This document shows, piece after piece, positions 19,131 through 28,829 of a DNA stretch of 64,000 bases. Origin of the DNA: Diplonema papillatum (taxonomy: Eukaryota > Euglenozoa > Diplonemea > Diplonemida > Diplonemidae); contig JAPJBO010000074.1 in the NCBI GenBank assembly GCA_030068145.1, positions 1 to 64,000 of the forward strand, read 5' to 3'. The notes under the pieces were generated by a model. That model worked only from the letters and a program-made list of their open reading frames with translations. It did not search any database and was not told where the DNA came from. Each line of letters starts with the position of its first letter. Within the stretch, counting starts at the first letter, position 1. The position numbers were made by a program, and so were the translations under genes.

Positions 19131-19904
19131 TCATCGTGAAACAGAGTCCCCGTCAAAGCTTTCAATTTCAATGTGATCCATGATTCCATCCCCGCGGCAC
19201 ATGGGATACTGTTCTTTTGCAAACACTCTCGACAAAAAATATTCCATCTGCCTCCCGTACCACCCAAAATGAGGAGAACGCGACCTGAAGCGAAGCCCAG
19301 CCTGGTCAGGAAACTGACACATCCGGCGCACAATAGTGTCCAAGTACCACGAAACCCGGAACAGTGCAGGGCCATTGCTCCACGTCGATTGTCGAAAGCA
19401 AGTCAACGGACCACCGACGGTGGCATTCCCATTGACGCTGATGATCCTCGAGCGAAATTCACCCATGTCTTGGTTTCGCATCCACGTGCTGAGGCACATG
19501 CCGATATCGTCCTGTGTACCGCGAGTCCACATGTCCCACTCGCGGCACACCATCCATTGGCAGTTGCCCCATTGTTTTATCAACTTCACCGTCTTGCCTC
19601 TCCGAGCCCACTTCTGCATCTTTCTGCACTGATTCGCGTATAAGCTCCGTTCGGACAACGTGGCGAACGACCACCTAAAGCAGTGGTGCCAGCACCTGCT
19701 CCAATCCGTCCGATTCTGGATGACGTCCTTGTAGAAATCAAACACCGGCTTCCGCGACTTGGTTTCTATTTGGCGCGCCTGTTGCTCCATCTGAACATGT
19801 CTCGCTCTCTCTTCCAGCGTCCTGAAAAGCGCGTCGTCAGAAGCGGAAATGACTCGCTCCAAGAATACATACGGCGTCGATCTGGCAATGTTTTCTAGAC
19901 TCAA
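19131..19904 (-). CDS. Unrecognised Trp/Arg-rich protein of element 3 (part a)
   Basis: 257-residue frame from ATG at 19904. The N-terminal half is helical and rich in Trp, Arg and Gln (LEERARHVQMEQQARQIETK, WSRCWHHCFRW, CRKMQKWARRGK, CREWDMWTRG). The second half begins after a possible GT donor (GGGTGAATTTC, near 19462), so it could be intron or a separate exon. Copy 1 (near 8555) lacks most of this region. No domain recognised. Confidence 0.4.
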   Translation of the reverse strand: MSLENIARSTPYVFLERVISASDDALFRTLEERARHVQMEQQARQIETKSRKPVFDFYKDVIQNRTDWSRCWHHCFRWSFATLSERSLYANQCRKMQKWARRGKTVKLIKQWGNCQWMVCREWDMWTRGTQDDIGMCLSTWMRNQDMGEFRSRIISVNGNATVGGPLTCFRQSTWSNGPALFRVSWYLDTIVRRMCQFPDQAGLRFRSRSPHFGWYGRQMEYFLSRVFAKEQYPMCRGDGIMDHIEIESFDGDSVSR

Positions 19905-20483
19905 AGCTCGCTGGAAAGTGCAGAACTTCTAGAGTATCCGAGGGACCTTCGTCGACTGGGATATTGTGCAATGATTAGGATAGACATAGTATTAGTGGAA
20001 ATAGCTTGGCGGGCGGAAACGGTATGGTACATTCTGGTGGAGACAGGCGGTGCACTTCTCAGTCCGGTTGTCGCGTGCAGCATATTGACCAGCATACTGG
20101 CGGCACTGTTTGCCACCTGTGTGCCCCTCTCCCCGGCGGATCCGCTCCCCCAGGTACACATTCCTAAAGGCAACAGCCTTCAAACTTGGCACTTCGCATT
20201 CTGCGGCCATTCTTCCAGCCTAAACGAGCATCCGACCAGTTCTTCTGGATATCCGGAGCATTTTAGGACCACCCGAGTGGTTGGCTTCCAGTTTTGGGTA
20301 TCTGACGACCCCCTTTTTCGGCAAAAGTGGCTCTCGGATCTGCGACTCAGATGCTTCAGTCTGCCGGGATTGTAGAACGGCACCGCCTCATACGCAATCT
20401 AGCTCCTTACAGCAGCCTCCCACCCGGCACTGTCGATTTTATCCATTTTTCCGTCACTCGTGAACAGTTTTCAGGATATAGTG

Positions 20484-20985
20484 ATTTTATTTCCGCACGT
20501 TATAAGCACAAAGAAGAAAGAACGCAAAGATAAAGCGTTGGGCTGTCTATCATCAGAAGGAAAAACAGTTCAGGGTTCGGGGTTTGGGATTTTGGGGAGG
20601 CACGCATGTGCCGATCCTGTGATGTGCACGGGATCACCCCCCTTCCCATGGCGGTCAGCAGCACAGCGGGCTGCTTGCGTTGTTGTAGCACTGCGGGCTG
20701 CCAAACTCAGCTCTGCGGGCTGAGGCTCCGTTTGCAGCACTGCGGGCTGCCTTCTCAGCTCAGCGGGCCGAGGTGCACAGCACTGCGGGCTGTCTTCACA
20801 GCTCAGCGGGCCGAGGTACAGCACTGCGGGCTGTCTTCCCAGCACTGCGGGCCGAGGTTCACAGCACTGCGGGCTGTCTTCCCAGCTCTGCGGGCTGAGG
20901 TTGTTCGGGTTACCTGCACTGCGGGCAGGAGCATTCTTTTGCACTACCTGTGCTGAACACAGGCAGTTTTCGCCGCGCGACCGGG
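20484..20985 (-). repeat. Split direct repeat B2 of the YR element
   Basis: Matches 21096-21558. Contains a GC-rich minisatellite (AGCACTGCGGGCTG and TCAGCTCAGCGGGCCGAGG units, 20668-20930) with one more unit than B1. Confidence 0.85.
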
Positions 20986-20998
20986 TGGGATGGGAGGG

Positions 20999-21096
20999 TT
21001 TTTTGTGTGAGAAATAAAATGAGAGAGCACGCCTGGTTGTTTGGATAATAAAACCTTCTCACAAAAAGCTCGCTGCGCTCGGTTTTTGCTATCTCA
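20999..21096 (-). repeat. Split direct repeat A2 of the YR element
   Basis: 98 bp identical to 25289-25386. It includes AACCTTCTCACAAAAAGCTC and ends GCTATCTCA at the junction with B1. Confidence 0.9.
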
Positions 21097-21558
21097 TTTT
21101 ATTTCCGCACGTTATAAGCACAAAGAAGAAAGAACGCAAAGATAAAGCGTTGGGCTGTCTATCATCAGAAGGAAAAACAGTTCAGGGTTCGGGGTTTGGG
21201 ATTTTGGGGAGGCACGCATGTGCCGATCCTGTGATGTGCACGGGATCACCCCCCTTCCCATGGCGGTCAGCAGCACAGCGGGCTGCTTGCGTTGTTGTAG
21301 CACTGCGGGCTGCCAAACTCAGCTCTGCGGGCTGAGGCTCCGTTTGCAGCACTGCGGGCTGCCTTCTCAGCTCAGCGGGCCGAGGTGCACAGCACTGCGG
21401 GCTGTCTTCTCAGCTCAGCGGGCCGAGGTACAGCACTGCGGGCTGTCTTCCCAGCACTGCGGGCTGAGGTTGTTCGGGTTACCTGCACTGCGGGCAGGCA
21501 GGAGCATTCTTTTGCACTACCTGTGCTGAACACAGGCAGTTTTCGCCGCGCGACCGGG
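21096..21558 (-). repeat. Split direct repeat B1 of the YR element
   Basis: Second copy of B, directly abutting A2. Begins 64 bp downstream of the RT/RNase H stop. Confidence 0.85.
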
Positions 21559-21621
21559 GATTGCGGAGCAGTACTGCCACCCCCCTCCTTCTCCTTGCGC
21601 ATGCGAAGCAGACGAAAGCGG

Positions 21622-23393
21622 TCAGCCAATCCTGGTGTCAACGTCCGCGACCATACTCCTGGTACCCACCAGGTGCGTGTTAACAACCCTGCCAGCACGC
21701 AAGCCAGCATGCATCGTGGCCAGCCAGCGATTCTCCACCGGATGCGAGGAAGTAAGCTTTCTTTGCCTGGACTCTGCATTGCCATTGTCGTGGTAAACAT
21801 CCAAAGCCACTCCATCAGGCGCGAGCTTGTCCGCCAGCATAGTTGCCAGAACCGCACAAAACAGCTCCCTCCGCCGGATGGGGACAGGAGGCCCCAGCGC
21901 CGGAAGAGAAGACCACGCCCACGCATGCCTCTTGACCACGAGCTCTCTCGCTGGGTCTAGGACACAAATAGCACCACCATAGTCACTGGCATCAGCCCAC
22001 ACATCCCACGCTTGCCCATGGGCTTTCAAGAGACGGGGCTCACAACAGCGCAACCATCGCTCGGCTTTTCGAAACTCACCCATCAGCTCATCTGAAAGAC
22101 ACAGACGACGATCCCACAAAGCTGCAGTCAGGCAGTACGCATTCAACTGCCTCGCTAGCCTCAGCAACGCAGGGTAGACCGCCATAGACTTCCGCATAAC
22201 CGAGTGCGCCCACCTCAAGCATCCGATGTGATGAGCAGCCCCACGGCAGGTCAGCGCCTGAGGAACCGGCTCCGCGAGAACCAATTGTCTCCACTCAGGA
22301 TCAACGCACACAGTCTTCCGCTCCAGATCTAGCAGAACACCGTCGAAAACCCCCTCAGTGGAAATCGGCAAGCACTTGTCATCGCGCACGGTGACACACG
22401 CCCTATCAAGTAGCAGCATAAGCTTCTTCCTGTCGTCCGCAAGCTGGACCACGTCGAGACTTCCAAGAGCAACATCGTCATAGATGGCAAGCGACCGCTT
22501 CAGCAAGCCAGCCCCCCGAAGAAGCCCACACGTCGTGAGCTGCGCCATCGACGGAGCCCTCGCGATACCGGGGACCGCCACCTTAAAACGATAGTACCCA
22601 TGCGGCGTGCGAAACCCCAGAAACGCCGCCACCGCCTCTGCAACGGGGAGCTGGTAAAAGAAACCCAAGAAATCCAGCGTGCAAAAAAACCGCCAAGCCA
22701 ACACAAACGCCTCAATGTCCCCAAGCGTCGGCGTAATCGGCGGAAGCGGCGCAGCAGAGGCTTCATCGAATTTTCTACCGTCAACAAGCAGCCGTGCTTT
22801 GTGATTCTTCTTCGGGATCTTGAAAACCCCAAGCGAGATCTTGGGCCTCGCACACTTCTCGATGATGCCGATCGCCTCCAACCTCCCGAGCTCCTCCAAG
22901 TCCAGCGCAAAGGAGGTCATCGATGTCCGGGCCTTACTGTCAGTGAGCATCGGCTCCTGCGCGTATGTCCGAAGGGTGTTGCGCTCCCACCCTGTCAACC
23001 CCAACTCCACGACAGAGTAGTCAACACGCCTGACTGGCATGGCATCCAGGGGCGCGGAGCATTTCCGGTGCACAGCGCGAGCACCACCGTGCGAGTAAGC
23101 CATCGAGGCCAGCCGCCCTACCTCCAGCTCGTGTTTCAACATCTCCGGCGTGGCATCCTGATCAACCAGCATCGCCCTCAACGGAGCCGCACTGTGATAC
23201 TCCGCTTCAGCCTGCTCGCCCAAGTCCCCACTAAGGTCCATACTACTACGCAGGCCAGCCAACAGAGCATCATCCCGTGCATCAACTGCGTATGCCCACG
23301 TCATCAACGGATGTTCGGCCATCCGCGACTTCACGTCAGAGGCATAACCAGGACACTTGGTCGATACCCGTTGCCTGCGCTCAACACGGAGAA
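21622..23393 (-). CDS. Reverse transcriptase-RNase H of the YR element
   Basis: The reading frame is open from 24402, but only the part after the recombinase looks like conserved protein. RT palm: LGVFKIPKKNHKARLLVDGR, CTLDFLGFFYQLPV (A), VPGIARAPSMAQ (B), AIYDDVALG (C). RNase H: DVWADASDYGGA, ELFCAVLAT, VYHDNGNA, MVADVDTR. No integrase or DDE domain. It overlaps the YR frame upstream in another frame, so expression presumably needs recoding or a separate message, as known for this order of elements. The exact start is not determinable; the coordinates given mark the part past the YR frame. Confidence 0.8.
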
Positions 23394-24290
23394 TCACCCC
23401 CTCATCCTCCTCTTCTTCGCACTCGGCACGTGCATCGCCGCCGTGGCCCTGTGTTGCAGCGCCGTGTCCGGGGACACACACCCCCACAGGTAGCGCCTCA
23501 GCACTTCTTTCGACTTGTGCCGAGACACCGCCAGGAGCCCCTCCCAGCCCATGCCCCCCAGAGCCAGGTGCTGCAGGGCACCTCTTTTCCAGCTGTGGTC
23601 CTGCACCTCGGGGAACACAGTTCTCGCGACAGCCATCAGCTCGCGAACTGTCCCGGCGTCGAAGTCCTTCCCTCCGAGCTTCCACTTCTTTACCGCCTTC
23701 ACCAGCGAGGGGGGGAGCGTGTAAGCCCTCTCCGTGGGGTCCCCACTCAGCTTCGCTTCCTTCGACGTGTACCAACGAATCACCACTGTGTTCGGCCGAG
23801 GGAGGATGACGTCCTTGCGAACTTCGATCGCCAGCAGATCGGCCATTCGCAGAGCCCCCGTCCACGCCAACGCCCCCGCTGCCGCCAGCTCCGCCGAGCC
23901 TCCCTGCAGAGCCACGCGTATCATCTCCCACTGCGAGAAACTCATTGGAGGCGCGTGAGCCGGAAACTCTCGGCGCTGAAGCCGCACCTTTTCCAGCGCC
24001 TTGTTCGTACCTCTCAGGCTGCCCAGAGGGACGTCCATCTGTGCAGCTGCTGTTGCGAGGTACTTCTGCACCGACGAGGTGCGCATTTTTGCCAACGGAG
24101 CCCGACCCCGCTGACCCGGCAACCTCTTTTGCAAGTCCCTTTTTTGCCTTACCGTCAGCCCCGGACCCACCATCGCCGCCGCGAAGGCCCGCAGCTTCAA
24201 CAGCGGAGGAGCGTCGGAGAGACCTATCACTCCCACCACTCTTTCCAACTTGCTCAGATGGCTGCTCTTCTGCTGCTTCGTAGCAGCCAC
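23394..24290 (-). CDS. Tyrosine recombinase of the YR element
   Basis: 298 residues. The N-terminal half is a helical core-binding-like domain (SSVQKYLATAAAQMDVPLGS). The catalytic half has TGALRMADLLAIEV (first Arg box), WYTSKEAKLSG (beta-hairpin Lys region), a HSWKRGALQHLALGG box II region, VSRHKS and RRYLWG (nucleophilic Tyr). These follow the order of phage-integrase-type YRs used by DIRS/Ngaro/VIPER elements. A basic tail (SAKKRRMRG) closes the protein. It lies between gag and RT. Confidence 0.75.
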   Translation of the reverse strand: MAATKQQKSSHLSKLERVVGVIGLSDAPPLLKLRAFAAAMVGPGLTVRQKRDLQKRLPGQRGRAPLAKMRTSSVQKYLATAAAQMDVPLGSLRGTNKALEKVRLQRREFPAHAPPMSFSQWEMIRVALQGGSAELAAAGALAWTGALRMADLLAIEVRKDVILPRPNTVVIRWYTSKEAKLSGDPTERAYTLPPSLVKAVKKWKLGGKDFDAGTVRELMAVARTVFPEVQDHSWKRGALQHLALGGMGWEGLLAVSRHKSKEVLRRYLWGCVSPDTALQHRATAAMHVPSAKKRRMRG

Positions 24291-24335
24291 CGTCGCTTTG
24301 TTCTCCAGAGCGGCCGCCTTCTTCTCCCACAGCAG

Positions 24336-25266
24336 TCACTGCTTTTCGTGCAGATACTTGCAGTCCTTGAAGCCGCATTTGCCCCGGGCAAAACTCCGGC
24401 ACACCGGCGTCTTCGACGCACGCACCCTTCCCGGGTCTTCCCTTCCCTGCGGGCGACGACGAAAATCCGCCCTGAATCTGCGCCGGTTGCCGAGGACCCT
24501 CTCTGAACAGTCCTCCATCTTCAGCAACCTCCTCATGTGCACCCCCGCCCTGGGGTCCCGCTCGGTGTACTCGGCCCAGGCAGCCTCGAGTTCATTGAGG
24601 ATGCCCTGCGCCCTCCTGATCCACACCACCTTGTTTTTGGGCGCCCTCAGCTCCCAGTGGTCGCGGATGTCCTGTATTACCCGAGTGCGCCTTTCCTTGA
24701 GAGCCGCGTTGCCAGCGAAGGGGTACGCCCTTTCCACCGCGCTGTTGAACTCGAACAACCAACCAGGGGTCACTACATCAGGCCAGGTCTCCGGCTCGAG
24801 CAACCTGTCCTCACTCCGCTCCTTCTCCTGATGACCATAGTTCTCTGCCGCGAACCGGTCCAGGATCTCGTACACCTCCCCCTCCCCAGTGGCCCCAGCA
24901 AGTTCCCCACGCGTCTCCGCGTCCAGCAGGTCAAACATGCTCGGGTAGTCCTCGTACGCCACGACGAGCTTATCCACGGCCCTGGATGACAGATGGGGAA
25001 ACAGCAGCGACGGGTCGTCCCTTTTCCGCTTCTTTCCCTGCTTGGGGGCGGCCTTGGGTGCGACCTTCGCAGCCGGCACCGGCGGCACCAGCGAGCTGCT
25101 GGAGCTGGACCCAGTGTCGCTCTCCTCTTCGTCAACTGGGACCTTAGCCTTGAGTTCGCGAATCTGCTTCTCAAGGCTCCGGATCTGCGCGTTCTTCCTC
25201 CTCAGCTCAAGTTCCTTCTCCCGAGCCTTTGCAGCCGCGGCTTTCGGGCTAGGCTTCGGGGGCATT
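24336..25266 (-). CDS. Gag-like protein with C-terminal CCCH zinc finger
   Basis: Best start is the ATG at about 25265 (MPPKPSPKAAAAK), just inside A1, although the frame is open further up. About 309 residues: a Lys/Ala-rich coiled N-terminus (AAKAREKELELRRKNAQIRS), an acidic linker, a central helical domain (FDLLDAETRGELAGATGEGE, DRFAAENYGH, TPGWLFEFNSAVERAYPF) and a C-terminal finger CRSFARGKC-GFKDC-KYLH (C-x7-C-x4-C-x3-H). A CCCH finger instead of the retroviral CCHC knuckle suits an RNA-binding gag of a YR element. The frame ends inside the next one. Confidence 0.65.
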
Positions 25267-25288
25267 GTGCGGGGGGGGTCTATGTCTT

Positions 25289-25386
25289 TTTTTTGTGTGA
25301 GAAATAAAATGAGAGAGCACGCCTGGTTGTTTGGATAATAAAACCTTCTCACAAAAAGCTCGCTGCGCTCGGTTTTTGCTATCTCA
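25289..25386 (-). repeat. Split direct repeat A1 (5' end) of the YR element
   Basis: Identical to 20999-21096 by eye. Its outer end is the exact insertion junction. Confidence 0.9.
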
Positions 25387-25470
25387 CTAAAAAAAGGGGA
25401 GCAGCAAAAAATTGGAGTAATTTGGGACCCCAGTAAAATAAATAGGCTATTCCTCCCTGCTTCAAAACTG
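25387..25470. repeat. Duplicate copy 2, empty site for the 2.2-kb TIR element
   Basis: Reads AAAATAAATAGGCTATTCC where copy 1 carries the TIR element between CAAAATAG duplications. Confidence 0.75.
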
Positions 25471-25520
25471 GATCGAGGGGGACCGGCAAAGCTATTACTT
25501 GATCATGACAAGCGAGCTTG

Positions 25521-26279
25521 TTACAGTCGGAAGATTGCACTCATATCCGTTTCGAGGTCAGCAGCAATGCCAAGAGACAACCCCTCCAACGACACACTTG
25601 CAGGAAACGAAGTGTAGGCACAGCTCTCATTTGCGCGAAAAGTCTGCACGTCCAAAAAAGAAAGGAGACGGCTGAATGTGGGTGCATACTCGTTCGCCAC
25701 GGTTTCAAGAGACACGTCAAGGAACCTGCCAACGCGTACAGCTGCTTCCGCAAGAGTCTCGTTCACTCTTGGTACGACGGGGCGGTCGTTTTCAGTCAGA
25801 AGCACCAGCGGCGTGACCACGGCGCGTAATGCGAAGAGCAGCGCTTGCGGATGCAGCCGATTCGCTTCGGCGCAGACGACACGGTACGCTGTGCCGTTCA
25901 TCAAGTTTTCGATGAGCTCCAAGTCTGCGCACGAACACATGTTGCAGTGGAAAAGGACTTCCTCTAGCCGCGGGTGGTCGAGGAGGCCCGTACGCCTCCA
26001 GCTGCCGATCGTATTGGCAAGCGTCGCGTGTCCCTGTTGGTTGTAGAACACTTTCAGAGCTACAGTCCGCTTGAGGTTCCGGTTTTCTAATTCGTGCCCC
26101 TGGTTTTTCTTTCTCTGTGACGGCTTTGCGATAACTCTTGTCACGTGCAGCTGGTCTGCGTTCTGTGCGCCGGTTCTTTCTGAGATGTTTCGCTGGCCTG
26201 CTTTGTGTTCTAGCTCTCTCATCGCGGTCGTTCTGTTGGTCTCCTTTCTGTGCGTTTTGATCGGTGGGCGGCTACGCAC
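25521..26279 (-). CDS. Unrecognised protein, intact copy of the duplicated gene
   Basis: 252-residue frame. The N-terminal third is basic and low-complexity, so the true start may be further in. The conserved part begins around LKVFYNQQGHATLANTIGSW and continues with HCNMCSCADLELIENLMNG, AYRVVCAEANRLHPQALLFA and LRAVVTPLVLLTEN: helical repeats with several Cys. Copy 1 (15195-15860) keeps nearly the same residues over its retained part, and differences are few, so the duplication is recent. It lies about 360 bp downstream of the GT64-like exon on the same strand. No family recognised. Confidence 0.5.
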   Translation of the reverse strand: MRSRPPIKTHRKETNRTTAMRELEHKAGQRNISERTGAQNADQLHVTRVIAKPSQRKKNQGHELENRNLKRTVALKVFYNQQGHATLANTIGSWRRTGLLDHPRLEEVLFHCNMCSCADLELIENLMNGTAYRVVCAEANRLHPQALLFALRAVVTPLVLLTENDRPVVPRVNETLAEAAVRVGRFLDVSLETVANEYAPTFSRLLSFLDVQTFRANESCAYTSFPASVSLEGLSLGIAADLETDMSAIFRL

Positions 26280-26639
26280 GCCTCAGCCCAGGCTCACGTG
26301 AACATGTGTCTCTGCAAACTCTTAAGGATGTCACTCCAGTGGGACTTTTGAGCAGTTCAAAAAAAGGGCGTTGAGCCCACAAAAGGTCCCCAATCTGCAG
26401 CCCGTTTTTACGTTCTACCCGGGAGCTTCAACCGCGCGAAGGCAGCATACACGCCCGCCGCCGACGCCGGCCTTCGCCACGTGGTACTGGTGGAATGCAG
26501 CCAATCGCTCCTGTACGTTTGTCGTGGAAAGTGGGTTGGAGCTGACGTCAGATTCCCGTGGCCAGAAGACGTCGCCGCAAAAAAAGTTTGACTTCTCTCG
26601 TCCTTCGAGGCAAGCGGGTGAGGAAGTTGCAGGGCATAC

Positions 26640-26993
26640 CTTGTACGTGGTCACGACGATAGTGAACATCTCCGGCCGATCCGCAGGGGAAGGAGGAGAG
26701 AAGGGCTGAGTGATGATTGTGCAAGCAGCTTCCCATCCAGCGGGTTGCGGAGCGGTCTCGGGACAGCAAGTGGCGATGTGCGGACCTGCGGTGTGGCTGG
26801 CGAGGTGTGTGTCGCGAACGACGGGCACGTCCTCGGGTGCAGCCCTGCCCGCTGCCTCCATGTGCTTCGGCTTCCCGAAGGAGTCCCGCGTCAGCGCCGG
26901 TTCGGGATGCAGCCCCAGCAGCCCCAAGACGCCCAGCAGCGACGCGGCGCCGACTGCTACCACTGTCGACGACCCTACAACCGCGCCTTTCAT
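26640..26993 (-). CDS. First exon of the GT64-like gene, copy 2
   Basis: ATG at 26993: MKGAVVGSSTVVAVGAASLL signal-anchor, short Pro/Ala stem with one PEPALTR-x-x-FGKPKH unit (copy 1 has two), then PEMFTIVVTTYK and a good donor AAG|GTATGC. 118 codons, phase 0. Downstream exons are not seen before 26300. Same reservations as for copy 1: the glycosyltransferase call depends on the FTIVVTTY motif plus signal-anchor topology. Confidence 0.45.
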
Positions 26994-27040
26994 CGCCAAA
27001 TGGCTGCTGATGCGGCCCGAAAAACAAAAGAAAAAAAAAG

Positions 27041-27335
27041 AATAGCAGTTACACAGTGTTACTTGGGAGGGGAAGGGGGGGCGAGAGGAATTAGTTGCGA
27101 GGTGTAAATCTTAGTTGAATGGGAGGGGGTCGTTGCTATTGGTGCTGGTTTTGTGGGAAAAAGTAAGGGGAAAAAATTCTTTTTTGCGGTGGTCTCCGCT
27201 GGCCTGGTAGTCCGTGCTACCTCCTTTCTTTTACACTCGTTCTCTTCTCCTTGAATGGGAGGGGGGGGGGGGACACCAGCCCCCTTGTTAAGGATCAGCC
27301 CCTTTGGCCGGATGGCCGGATAAACCAGACCCCCC
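27041..27335. other. Unassigned stretch
   Basis: Duplicate homology ends near 27040. A G14 run lies at about 27249-27262. No gene seen. Confidence 0.4.
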
Positions 27336-27826
27336 AACGGCGTTTTTTAAGGAAATCGAAAACGGCGTTTTTTAAGGAAATCGATTCTTAAAATACGGAA
27401 AACGTTTTTTAAAGGAAAACGTTTTTTAAGGGAAAACGTTCGTGGTAACGACGTGGTTCTACTCTTGTTCACCTATTTCACGCCTCTTTTGGTACGCATC
27501 GCTTCACGCTTCCTCCGGTGAGGAAGTGCTCACGCAATCGAGATGCACTTCCAGAAAACTCGTGCTCGCAGAAGAGGCACTTCACTGCCTTCATGCTCTT
27601 CCCTTCGGTTTTCACCTCCACGCCCTGCCAGACAATGGTTTCGTGCGATTGTTTCGCCATCTTTTTCCTTTTCCCGTTGTACCGTGTGTCCTTCCTATTG
27701 GAACGGGTGTACAGGTATGGGTAACGCGCATTTCACTGTAACGTTTTCTAAGCGTTTTTTAACGGGCCCGCCGTTAAAATACGGAAAACGTTTTCTGAGG
27801 GAAAACGTTTTCTACGTATTTTAAAA
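27336..27826 (-). mobile_element. Short hAT-like remnant with BED finger and AAAACGTTTT-rich ends
   Basis: About 490 bp. Both ends carry repeated GGAAAACGTTTTYT and ACGGCGTTTTTTAA motifs, partly inverted (GCGTTTT near 27340 and AAAACGC at 27814-27820). Between them is a 60-residue BED-type zinc finger frame (27478-27660). Probably a deletion derivative of a hAT element that kept only the 5' end of the transposase. A target duplication is not clear. Confidence 0.5.
27478..27660 (-). CDS. BED-type zinc finger fragment of a hAT transposase
   Basis: 60 residues: VWQGVEVKTEGKSMKAVKC, FCEHEFSGSASRLREHFLTG and VKRCVPKEA. The Cys-x2-Cys, the SxSRLREH helix and the trailing His/Cys match BED fingers at the start of hAT transposases (KCxYCxxxFSGGxxRLKxHL). 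No catalytic core follows. Host domestication is possible but unsupported. Confidence 0.65.
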   Translation of the reverse strand: MAKQSHETIVWQGVEVKTEGKSMKAVKCLFCEHEFSGSASRLREHFLTGGSVKRCVPKEA

Positions 27827-27838
27827 CGCTGCCGGGGG

Positions 27839-28081
27839 CCCCCCCCTCTACAGTGCAGTTGCCTTGGAGGCTGGGTGGTCAAATCTTCGAAGGTGAAATG
27901 GTCAAAATTCCCTGCCAAAAGTGGGCCCACAAAAATTTTCCAAAGTGTGGTATTTGGGGTATTTGGGGCAAACAAAAATTTTTTTTTTCTGACCGCCCAC
28001 CGTGGTGACCACATTGTGTGCGAGTGCGACAGGTAGCGTCTCCCCCCTCCACAGTGAAAATAGCCTGAGGGGGGGGGGGGG
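27839..28081. mobile_element. ~245-bp MITE-like repeat with C-run/G-run ends, copy 1
   Basis: Begins C8 TCTACAGTGCAGTTGCC and ends CACAGTGAAAATAGCCTGA then G13. Second copy at 36340-36587 with C16 and G11. The C and G runs act as homopolymer inverted repeats. Confidence 0.65.
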
Positions 28082-28829
28082 TCAGCCGGCTGATGGATGG
28101 ATGGATGGTTCTTAACAAGATGCCTGGGGGGACACACAAAACAATATGCTTTGCGGCAGGTAGTCGCAGGTGTAAAGAGCGGAAGGGGAAAAGACCTGCG
28201 TAGTGTGGGTTTGGAAAGCAACCATCAAAAGGTAGCCAAGGGGCCAATTCGTTCCTGTCAAAGGGCCAGACCAGCAAATGCGCTTTGCCAATGCACCCAA
28301 GGTTCTGTCCAACTCTTTGTGTTCCACCCGCTACTTGGTTGGAAGACGAGGCCGGATTGTTCTTGTGTGTGTGATGGAGCTCAGTCATGGGCAACCCAGG
28401 AGCAGAGTATAGCAACGCGTTCACGTTACTGCTAAGGCGCCGCGCCGCTCGCGGTGTTGTAGCCTCATTTGGCTTGGGCTTCCGTGATTGACGTATTGCT
28501 GACTACAGCAGGAATCTGGGGGCAGACGTCCCCTCGTACATGCCGTACATGCGGAAGAACGCGGGGCATCGTGTTTCATACATATACACTCAGGTTGGCG
28601 GGCGAGATCGCTGACTGGGTGGGTTCTTTCGCTCTCCCCGTACACCCCTCGGTATCCTTCCAGGTCGCCTCGTAGTGTCGCTCTAGGTTGGATGCCGGCG
28701 CCCCCTCCTCGTCGGTCTTGACGAAAGGATTTGATGATGCTGCGTCCGTCTCGGCTCGTCGATCCTTTTCATTGGCACATGATCGATTCTTTTTTGCACA
28801 CCCTAGCCCGGGGGGACGACAACCCTCCG
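28082..28829. other. Unassigned stretch
   Basis: A GATG short tandem (28093-28108); no gene recognised. Confidence 0.4.

Larger units (their letters stand above)
18088..20483 (-). mobile_element. Element 3, copy 2 (more complete)
   Basis: Starts at a short (GA)n followed by ACGAGTTAGAGTGCAG (B2-like, 18091-18300), then an A2-like block (18308-18388) ending GCTGACTTTCCGAG, then a second B-like block from about 18389. The same block order marks the 3' side of element 2. Two minus-strand coding remnants follow (18600-19050 and 19131-19904). The expected A1 block at the right end is not seen. Its right part is cut at 20484 by the YR element and resumes at 25387 as ordinary duplicated sequence. 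Confidence 0.5.
20484..25386 (-). mobile_element. Tyrosine-recombinase retroelement with gag-YR-RT-RH order (looks largely whole)
   Basis: 4.9-kb minus-strand element. A1 is 25386-25289; gag 25266-24336; YR frame 24290-23394; RT/RNase H ending at 21622; B1 21558-21096; A2 21096-20999; B2 20985-20484. A1 and A2 (98 bp) appear identical. B1 and B2 differ mainly in copy number of an internal ~40-bp minisatellite. The sister duplicate at 12889-12905 has the flanks joined without the insertion, and no target duplication is visible, as expected for YR integration. Intact frames and identical repeats suggest a young element. Gene order with the recombinase before RT resembles the VIPER/TATE group rather than DIRS or Ngaro. 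Confidence 0.8.

Noticed and set aside
23394-24402. First ~335 residues of the 926-residue frame in the YR element as protein
   Set aside because: Low-complexity Gly/Ser/Arg composition and overlap with gag and the recombinase in other frames indicate a shadow; only the RT/RNase H part is kept.
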